From Micromonospora sp. C95 (GTDB lineage: Bacteria; Actinomycetota; Actinomycetes; Mycobacteriales; Micromonosporaceae): a DNA stretch of 64,000 nt. Shown here in pieces: positions 58,711 through 64,000 of the stretch. The position numbers and the translations under genes are program-made. The stretch lies in NCBI RefSeq assembly GCF_018070465.1, contig NZ_JAGPXT010000019.1, forward strand, positions 1 through 64,000. Direction: 5' to 3'. The first letter of the stretch is position 1. Each line of letters starts with the position of its first letter. The notes beneath the pieces were generated by a model. The model was not told the origin of the DNA. It saw only the letters and a list, made by a program, of their open reading frames with translations, and searched no databases.

Positions 58711-59379
58711 CTAGTCGGCCGCCGTCGGCCGCCCGGCGCGCAACCGCCACACCGTGGTGTGCTTCACCCGTATGCTCTCCAGCGCCTCGCTCACCGGCAC
58801 CTGGTAGGCGGCGAGTTCATCGAAGCGTTCGCGGGGCAGGAAGGCTCGTCCCGGGTCGCCTACCAGCACCGCAGCCCCGTTCCGGGCGGCGCGCAGCAGG
58901 AACCGCAGCACCCGGTTGGTCATCGCCTCGCTGTAGAAGACGTCACCGGCCAGGACCACCTCGGCGTCGCCCGCGTCGCCGTCGAGGATGTCGCCGAGTT
59001 CGGCGTCGACGCGTACCCCGTTGGCCTCGGCGTTGAGCGCGACGGCCGCGACGGCCAGTTCGTCGATCTCCGCGGCGCGGACGGCGGCCGCGCCGGCCCG
59101 GGCGGCGGCGATGGCGACCAGGCCGGAGCCGGCGGCCAGGTCGAGTACCCGGCGCCCGGTGACCGTCTCCGGGTGGTCGGTGACGTAGCGCGCCAGGCCC
59201 TGGCCGCCGGCCCAGGCGAAGGCCCAGAACGGTGGCGGCCGGTCGCTGCTGAACTCACCCTCGGTCAGCTCCCACAACCCGATCGGCTCGTCCGCCTGGT
59301 GCAAGCGCACCTCGGGGACGAAGGCGACGGGCGTGAGCCGGGCGTGCAGCCGGACGAAGGCGGCGGAGAGCGCGGACAT
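58711..59379 (-). CDS. Class I SAM-dependent methyltransferase
   Basis: A 222-residue methyltransferase resembling the nicotinamide N-methyltransferase/ETFB-lysine group (PPFWAFAWAGGQGLARYV). The SAM-binding loop is RRVLDLAAGSGLVAIAAARA; VVLAGDVFYSEAM is motif IV. ATG at 59379 is used; GTG at 59394 would add five residues. The gene is nine bases ahead of a P450 gene, so small-molecule tailoring is possible, as is protein methylation. Confidence 0.87.
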   Translation of the reverse strand: MSALSAAFVRLHARLTPVAFVPEVRLHQADEPIGLWELTEGEFSSDRPPPFWAFAWAGGQGLARYVTDHPETVTGRRVLDLAAGSGLVAIAAARAGAAAVRAAEIDELAVAAVALNAEANGVRVDAELGDILDGDAGDAEVVLAGDVFYSEAMTNRVLRFLLRAARNGAAVLVGDPGRAFLPRERFDELAAYQVPVSEALESIRVKHTTVWRLRAGRPTAAD

Positions 59380-59555
59380 CCGGTGATTGTCCACCGTCAC
59401 CGTGCTCGGCGTGTCGCGGGTGATCCGTAGGCGGTTCAATACCGTACGTGAAATCGGGCATCTTGCTTCACGGTACGTGCGAACACGCCCGTCTACCGGG
59501 TGGCTTGCCGCGCTCCTAGCGTTGCCGATGGAGGCGACCAACGGGAGGGCGGATC

Positions 59556-60452
59556 GTGAAGAGGCTGTGGCGTCACACGCTACGGATCGGGGTGGCACTG
59601 GCATGTCTCACCGGGGTGGGCTTCGCCATGGTCGCGCCGGCGCACGCGGCGTTCGCCACCGAACTCGGCGGCCTGCCGGAACAGTTCACCGCCGGTGGGC
59701 GGGTGGCGACGGTCTCCGCTGTGGTGTCCCGCGACGATCAGGGTGACTGCATCAAGGTGCGCTGGTCGTTGGTGCTGGGTGTGCAGGGGTTGCGACTGGA
59801 CCAGGTGCGGGTGGACCGGATCGAGGAGACCGGTTCGTTCCCGGTGGAGGTGCGTGCCGAGGGTGACGCGGCCAGGTTGACCGACCGTCGGCTCGACCCG
59901 GGCACGTTGTGCCCGGGACGTACGGTCACCGCGCAGTACCGGATCGCGTTCGATCGGGACGTCGACCGGGGGCGGGTGAGCCTCGCCGCTGAGGCGTACG
60001 ACCGGAACCTGCGGTTGCTGTCCCGGCAGACAGCGACCCGCGAGGTGGTGGGTCGGGGCGGGCAGGCCCGTCCCACGACCGCGCCACCCACCCCGTCGCC
60101 GCCGCCGACGGAGGAACCGACCGAGGAACCGACCGAGGTGCCGACGGTGGATCCGACCGAGGAGGAGAGCGGCCCCGCCGACGACGCGGGGTACGCGGGT
60201 GGGGTCGCCGACCCGCCGGCCGCCGATGCGGCCGGCAACCAGACCGGCAGCGGGCTCGGTCTGACCGAGGTGGCCTTCCTCCTCGGTGGTCTGCTGCTCT
60301 TCCTCGGGGTGGGCCTGCTGCTGCGGCTGCGGCAGCTCACTCGTGAGCCCGAGCCCGCCGTCGACGGTCCGACGCCCGGCCGTTGGGAACGACGGCCGGA
60401 CCCACGCAGCCGGTGGCGGACGGTACCCCGCGACGACGGCTACCTGAGTTGA
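59556..60452 (+). CDS. Exported, C-terminally membrane-anchored protein
   Basis: A 298-residue protein with a signal peptide (IGVALACLTGVGFAMVAPAHA), an immunoglobulin-like extracellular domain with one Cys pair (DDQGDCIKVRW and DPGTLCPGRTV), a Pro/Thr/Glu stalk with EEPT repeats, and a membrane helix (LTEVAFLLGGLLLFLGVGLL) followed by a basic tail. The function is unknown. The GTG start follows GGAGGGCGG. It is divergent from the methyltransferase gene. Confidence 0.8.
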   Translation: MKRLWRHTLRIGVALACLTGVGFAMVAPAHAAFATELGGLPEQFTAGGRVATVSAVVSRDDQGDCIKVRWSLVLGVQGLRLDQVRVDRIEETGSFPVEVRAEGDAARLTDRRLDPGTLCPGRTVTAQYRIAFDRDVDRGRVSLAAEAYDRNLRLLSRQTATREVVGRGGQARPTTAPPTPSPPPTEEPTEEPTEVPTVDPTEEESGPADDAGYAGGVADPPAADAAGNQTGSGLGLTEVAFLLGGLLLFLGVGLLLRLRQLTREPEPAVDGPTPGRWERRPDPRSRWRTVPRDDGYLS

Positions 60453-60506
60453 CCCGGGCCGCGGTGGGCGCGGTCTCGAACCGGCCCACCGTGGCGTCGC
60501 GTCACG

Positions 60507-61082
60507 TCACGGGGCCCAGTCCGGGTTCCGCCCGAAGGCGGCAAGGAGCCGGTCCTGTTCGTCGGACCCGGCGGGCAGCTCGACCTCGGGTTCGACGAGC
60601 CCGTTGCGCCGGTAGTCCTCGACGTGGCGGGAGTACCAGCGGGCCGCCTCGGCCACCGCGTCGGCGTCCATCGTCGGGTCGGCGCCGATCGCCACCGCCA
60701 GGTCCCAGCCGTGTACGAGATGTTCGGCCAGCAGCTGGTGCAGGTACTCCTCGGCCGGGGTGGCGCCGGCCGACAGGTGCACGGTCCGGTCCAGCGCGCC
60801 CGGGCTGGTGGCGGCGACCTCGGCCTGTGCGGCGGCCTCGCGGGCGACCTCGATCGGGTCGGTGCCGAGCTGGTCGCCGTCATAGCGGTCACCGACCTCG
60901 TCGATGGTGCGTCCGGCGAGCAGCGGCACGCTCCAGCGCTCCTCGCTGACCACGTGGTTGACAAGTGTGCGGACGTTCCAGCCGGGGCAGGGGGTGGCGG
61001 CCGACCATTGTCCGGGGTGTACCTGTTCCACCCGGTCGGTGAACTCGGCCAGACTGCGCCGGTACGTCTTCAGCAGCTCCAT
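60507..61082 (-). CDS. DinB-like protein, TIGR03086 family
   Basis: A 191-residue member of the mycothiol-dependent maleylpyruvate isomerase-like (DinB) superfamily. Hallmarks are WSAATPCPGWNVRTLVNHVV near the N-terminus and LLAEHLVHGWDLAVAIGADP with the metal-binding His residues. Substrate unknown; mycothiol-dependent chemistry is a family-level guess. The ATG at 61082 is used because upstream codons do not match the family. A TetR gene lies 92 bases upstream on the same strand and may control it. Confidence 0.88.
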   Translation of the reverse strand: MELLKTYRRSLAEFTDRVEQVHPGQWSAATPCPGWNVRTLVNHVVSEERWSVPLLAGRTIDEVGDRYDGDQLGTDPIEVAREAAAQAEVAATSPGALDRTVHLSAGATPAEEYLHQLLAEHLVHGWDLAVAIGADPTMDADAVAEAARWYSRHVEDYRRNGLVEPEVELPAGSDEQDRLLAAFGRNPDWAP

Positions 61083-61174
61083 GTCGCAGTTGTTCCCGTC
61101 GGCGGCGCGGGTAACCCGCCGGATTCGGTGGCACGAGTAACGGTCGGCTGCCCCCGGCCGCCGACCGCGCCTGC

Positions 61175-61786
61175 CTACTCCAGCTGCTCGGGGTCCAGCC
61201 CGAGTTCGCGGGCGGTCACCAGGCGTACCCACTCGGCGAACTGCCGGCGGGAGATCACCCGGTCGTGCACCGCGAGCTGCACCGCCAGGCCGTCCATCAC
61301 GGCGCTGATCCGCCAGGCGGCACCGGCCGGGTCGGTGCAGACGAAGCTGCCCTCCCGGACCCCGTCGGCGATCACCGTGGCCAGGTCCTGCCGCCACCGT
61401 AGGTCCAGCTTGCGGGAGACCTTCTCCAGCTCGGGGGTGCGCAGCGACTCCGCCCAGCCGTCGATCCACATGGACCAGGAGGTGGCGCGCCCGGCCGGGG
61501 TGTAGAGGCGCAGGATGCGACGGAGCTTGGTCAGCGGCGGGGCGCTGGAGCGGGTGACCGCGTCGAGTCGGGCCAGATCCTGCTCGACCGCGTACGCGAA
61601 GGCCTGGGCGAGCAGCCGCTCCTTCGTGGCAAAGTGGTAGAAGACAAGTGCCTGGCTCACCCCGGCGGCCTGCGCCACATCAGCCGTGCGGGTGTTCGCC
61701 AACCCGCGCTGCCCGATCACGTCACATGCGGTGCGGAGCAGGGCATCCAGGCGGATTTCCGCCGCACGTCTCGTCACGTCCGTCAC
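61175..61786 (-). CDS. TetR-family regulator
   Basis: A 203-residue repressor. The helix-turn-helix is LRTACDVIGQRGLANTRTAD, VAQAAGVSQALVFYHFATKE. The C-terminal domain (AGRATSWSMWIDGWAESLRT, ISAVMDGLAVQLAVHDRVIS) is of the BetI-like C-terminal type. The GTG at 61786 is chosen; a 7-bp inverted repeat begins just beyond it at 61788, so the protein probably represses itself. Another GTG lies three codons inward. Confidence 0.9.
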   Translation of the reverse strand: MTDVTRRAAEIRLDALLRTACDVIGQRGLANTRTADVAQAAGVSQALVFYHFATKERLLAQAFAYAVEQDLARLDAVTRSSAPPLTKLRRILRLYTPAGRATSWSMWIDGWAESLRTPELEKVSRKLDLRWRQDLATVIADGVREGSFVCTDPAGAAWRISAVMDGLAVQLAVHDRVISRRQFAEWVRLVTARELGLDPEQLE

Positions 61787-61787
61787 C

Positions 61788-61808
61788 GTATCCGATCGAA
61801 ACGGATAC
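61788..61808. promoter_or_regulatory. TetR operator
   Basis: GTATCCG (61788-61794) and CGGATAC (61802-61808) form a perfect inverted repeat with seven central bases, immediately ahead of the TetR start. The geometry is typical for autoregulation. Confidence 0.75.
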
Positions 61809-61952
61809 GGCGGGTCACCAAACCCCTGTTGATCCGGCTTGCGACAGTCGGAAGCCGGACAGTTCCGGACTCGCCGGGACGGGAGCCCGATTTGGCATCC
61901 GATCCGCCGCTCGGCTAGAGTTCTCATCCGTCACCGGGTACGCCCGGGGCGT

Positions 61953-62025
61953 GCGGACGTAGCGCAGCTGGTAGCGCATCACCTTGCCAAGGTGAGGGTC
62001 GCGGGTTCGAATCCCGTCGTCCGCT
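61953..62025 (+). tRNA. tRNA-Gly (GCC anticodon)
   Basis: The acceptor stem pairs GCGGACG with CGTCCGC (62018-62024). The anticodon arm reads ACCTTGCCAAGGT with GCC in the loop, and the T arm has GGGTTCGAATCCC. CCA is not encoded. Confidence 0.96.
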
Positions 62026-62059
62026 CGGAGCTGCCGCCACGTGTGACGGGGGCAACCTC

Positions 62060-62130
62060 GGTGGGGTGGCCGAGAGGCGAGGCAACGGCCTGCAAAGCCG
62101 TGTACGCGGGTTCAAATCCCGTCCCCACCT
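62060..62130 (+). tRNA. tRNA-Cys (GCA anticodon)
   Basis: Acceptor arms GGTGGGG and CCCCACC pair (62060-62066, 62123-62129). The anticodon arm is GGCCTGCAAAGCC, giving GCA. T arm GGGTTCAAATCCC. CCA not encoded. Confidence 0.96.
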
Positions 62131-62145
62131 CGGTAAGAACAGCAA

Positions 62146-62220
62146 GGGCGATTGGCGCAGTGGGAGCGCGCTTCCTTGACACGGAAGAGGTCACTGGTTC
62201 AAACCCAGTATCGCCCACCA
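62146..62220 (+). tRNA. tRNA-Val (GAC anticodon) with encoded CCA
   Basis: Acceptor arms GGGCGAT and ATCGCCC pair. The anticodon arm CTTCCTTGACACGGAAG has GAC in the loop. T arm CTGGTTCAAACCCAG. The gene ends ACCA, so CCA is encoded, unlike its two neighbours. Confidence 0.96.
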
Positions 62221-62238
62221 GCAGATCCAGCAGTTGAC

Positions 62239-62271
62239 GGCCCGTTACCGGAGATCCGGTAGCGGGCCTTT
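62239..62271 (+). terminator. Terminator of the tRNA cluster
   Basis: GGCCCGTTACCGG (62239-62251) pairs with CCGGTAGCGGGCC (62256-62268, one G-U pair), then TTT. It ends the Gly-Cys-Val transcript 18 bases past tRNA-Val. Confidence 0.88.
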
Positions 62272-62305
62272 CGCATTCTCTCCGGCATGCCGCCTCGGCA
62301 GCGGG

Positions 62306-62347
62306 TTGACGACACAATAGTCAGTCCTGGATAGTCAGTCCTGACTA
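62306..62347 (+). promoter_or_regulatory. PadR promoter and repeat operator
   Basis: TTGACG (62306) and GATAGT (62330) are spaced like -35 and -10. Over them lies a 14-base period direct repeat of ATAGTCAGTCCTG (62317 and 62331). The second copy also forms the palindrome TAGTCAGTCCTGACTA (62332-62347). It is a probable autoregulatory PadR site. Confidence 0.65.
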
Positions 62348-62357
62348 AGGAGTGCTG

Positions 62358-62954
62358 GTGGAGCGACGTCGGAGAGTGCCCAACCCGCTGGCCCTGGCCG
62401 TGCTGGCCTGGCTGATGTGGGAGCCGATGCACCCCTACGAACTGGGCCGACGACTCAAGCAGACCGGTCAGGACAAGCTCATCCGGTACACCCGCAGCTC
62501 GCTCTACATGGTCATCGAGCAACTCGCCCGAGCCGGTTTCGTCGCCGCGCAGGAGACCGTCCGCGACACCGCCCGGCCCGAACGGACGGTGTACGCGATC
62601 ACCGACGAGGGCCGCCACGAGGTGCTCGACTGGCTGCGGTCCCTGCTGGCCCAGCCCCGCCAGGAGCATCCGCACTTCGCCGTCGCGCTGTCGCTGCTCA
62701 GCCTGCTTCCGCCCGACGAGGCGGTGGAGGTGCTGCGCCGCCGGTCGGCGGCGCTGGCCGGTCGGATCGAGGAGACCCGCACGACCATCGACGAGGCGCG
62801 CGCCGACGGTGTCGGGTGGATCTTCCTGGTCGAGGAGCAGTACGCGCTCGCGCTGCTGGAGGCGGAGCGCCGGTTCGTCACCGAGTTGATCGAGTCCCTC
62901 AAGCAGCCGGACTACGCGAAGTCCTGGCAGGAGACCATGGGAGGTCGCGCATGA
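62358..62954 (+). CDS. PadR-family regulator
   Basis: A 198-residue repressor. The winged helix (NPLALAVLAWLMWEPMHPYE, LGRRLKQTG, SSLYMVIEQLARAGFV) is typical, and the C-terminal part is the helical PadR dimerisation domain (AALAGRIEETRTTIDEARAD). The GTG at 62358 is used because AAGGAG is five bases ahead. GTG at 62352 overlaps that site. Its stop overlaps the ATG of the monooxygenase gene (ATGA), so it probably controls the monooxygenase as well as itself. Confidence 0.9.
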   Translation: MERRRRVPNPLALAVLAWLMWEPMHPYELGRRLKQTGQDKLIRYTRSSLYMVIEQLARAGFVAAQETVRDTARPERTVYAITDEGRHEVLDWLRSLLAQPRQEHPHFAVALSLLSLLPPDEAVEVLRRRSAALAGRIEETRTTIDEARADGVGWIFLVEEQYALALLEAERRFVTELIESLKQPDYAKSWQETMGGRA

Positions 62955-64000
62955 CAGCCGTCCGAACCGCGCTGGTGATCGGCGGCGGAATCGCCGGTCC
63001 GGTGACCGCGATGGCGCTACGTCGTGCCGGAATCGAGGCCACCGTCCACGAGGCGTACCCGTCGGCGACCGAGGGGAGCGGGGTCACCCTGACCCTCGCG
63101 CCGAACGGACTGGCCGCGTTGCGCTCGGTCGATGCCGAGCGACCCGTCGAGCGTGTCGGCCTGCCCATGCGACGCACCGTGGTCACCGACGGTCGCGGGG
63201 GCCGCATCGGTGCCTTCCCCCACGTGACGGTGGAGCCGGTCACCCTCGGGCTGTGGCGCGACGACCTGGCCCGGGTGCTGCGCGAATGCGCCGAGGCGCA
63301 GGGCGTGCACATCGCGTACGACAAGCGGTTGGTCGACGCCGAGCAGCGCGGCGACGGCGTACTCGCCCGGTTCGCCGACGGCTCCACGGCCAGCGCCGAC
63401 GTGCTGGTCGGAGCGGACGGCATCCGGTCCCGGGTGCGTACGCTCATCGACCCGCAGGCACCCGGGCCGCAGGTGCTGCCGCTGCTGAACCTCGGCGGCG
63501 CGGCCCGGTACGCGGTGCCCGACGCCGACCCGGAGGCGATGTACTTCGTCTTCGGCTCCCGGGCCTTCTTCGGCTACTGGGTGCAGCCCGACGGCCGCAC
63601 CGCCTGGTTCGCCAACGTTCCGGACCGCCGGCCGACCAGCTACGCCGAGGCGAGCCGGATCCCGCGACCGCAGTGGTTGCACCGGCTCCGCGAGGTGTAC
63701 GCCGACGACGTGCCGGCCCGGCAGGTGCTCGCCCACACCGAGCCGGACGACCTGGTGGCCATCGGATCGATCGAGAGCATGCCGTCGGTGCCGCGTTGGC
63801 ACGGCGGCCGGATGGTGCTGGTGGGTGACGCGGTGCACGCGCCGTCGCCCAGTTCCGGCCAGGGCGCGTCGCTGGCCGTGGAGAGCGCCGTGCAGCTGGC
63901 CCGCTGCCTGCGGGACCACCGTGACGTGCCGGCCGCGTTAGCCGCGTACGAGCGGTTGCGTCGGGTGCGGGTGGAGAAGGTGCTCCGGCGGGGTCGGCAG
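62951..64000 (+). CDS. FAD-dependent monooxygenase, 3' end outside window
   Basis: An open frame of 350 codons running to the last base, with no stop. It is a flavin hydroxylase of the PHBH/TetX-like type: VIGGGIAGPVTAMALRRAGI is the FAD fingerprint near residue 9, DVLVGADGIRSRVRTLIDP the DG motif, and RMVLVGDAVHAPSPSSGQGA the second FAD motif, followed by ASLAVESAVQLARCLR. Only the final ~40-50 residues are missing. It is coupled to a PadR regulator, suggesting that an aromatic or antibiotic compound induces both. The substrate is unknown. Confidence 0.92.
   Translation, partial: MTAVRTALVIGGGIAGPVTAMALRRAGIEATVHEAYPSATEGSGVTLTLAPNGLAALRSVDAERPVERVGLPMRRTVVTDGRGGRIGAFPHVTVEPVTLGLWRDDLARVLRECAEAQGVHIAYDKRLVDAEQRGDGVLARFADGSTASADVLVGADGIRSRVRTLIDPQAPGPQVLPLLNLGGAARYAVPDADPEAMYFVFGSRAFFGYWVQPDGRTAWFANVPDRRPTSYAEASRIPRPQWLHRLREVYADDVPARQVLAHTEPDDLVAIGSIESMPSVPRWHGGRMVLVGDAVHAPSPSSGQGASLAVESAVQLARCLRDHRDVPAALAAYERLRRVRVEKVLRRGRQ

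Noticed and set aside
61953..62220. tRNA cluster as an integration (att) site
   Set aside because: No integrase, no duplicated tRNA 3' end and no foreign base composition is seen in the flanks.

Overview
The window is a 64 kb piece of a very GC-rich actinobacterial chromosome. Codon third positions are almost always G or C, GTG starts are common, and many genes overlap by ATGA or GTGA. The haem route (HemE, CgoX, ChdC), CebR-type sugar regulation, XRE/DUF397 pairs and several families of secreted polysaccharide-degrading enzymes point to a soil actinomycete, most likely Micromonospora or a close relative. No phage, transposase, integrase or CRISPR array is visible. Most of the window looks like ordinary chromosome with a saprophytic, polymer-degrading emphasis.

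Layout. 0-5.5 kb: RNase D and a DUF3000 protein, divergent from the coproporphyrin-dependent haem genes hemE-cgoX-chdC. 5.5-10 kb: two tandem cellulose-type AA10 lytic polysaccharide monooxygenases (LPMOs) with CBM2 modules, then a chitin-type AA10 LPMO with a CBM5/12 module. 10-22.9 kb: small regulatory and repair genes (MsrB, LigD-type primase/polymerase, XRE+DUF397 pair, HxlR/DUF899 pair, TAP-type peptidase, ATP-dependent ligase, AlkA-type glycosylase) and a sigma/anti-sigma/lipoprotein set. 23-30.2 kb: a five-gene minus-strand operon herA-sbcD(mre11)-sbcC(rad50)-nurA plus a spermidine-synthase-like gene, i.e. an archaeal-style DNA-end-resection set in an actinobacterium. 30.5-34.3 kb: a multi-pass membrane hydrolase, a RibD-C reductase and a pRiA4b ORF-3 protein.

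34.3-40.4 kb is a cellobiose uptake locus: cebE, cebF, cebG, the beta-glucosidase gene bglC, and the LacI repressor gene cebR. The promoter is bracketed by two CebR-like operators. A strong hairpin and a 27-codon coupled ORF lie between the binding protein and the permeases. The same operator, in perfect form, precedes a 981-residue GH9 cellulase (46.3-49.2 kb), and weaker related palindromes precede both cellulose-type LPMOs. These genes can therefore be read as one regulon: LPMOs and GH9 open and cut cellulose, CebEFG imports the cellobiose, BglC hydrolyses it, and CebR senses it.

40.7-45 kb: an acyl-CoA dehydrogenase/kinase pair resembling the two halves of human ACAD10/11, and two ACT-domain genes. 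49.7-53.4 kb: biotin genes, with bioB followed by the small bsaP, divergent from bioF-bioD; bioA is absent. 53.4-57.5 kb: a two-component system and a convergent ABC exporter, each preceded by the same 12-bp palindrome. 57.5-64 kb: P450 and methyltransferase genes, a secreted membrane-anchored protein, a TetR gene with its operator, a tRNA Gly-Cys-Val cluster, and a PadR regulator coupled to an FAD monooxygenase that runs off the window. Two copies of a ~121-bp inverted-repeat element sit at 40.6 and 49.5 kb.
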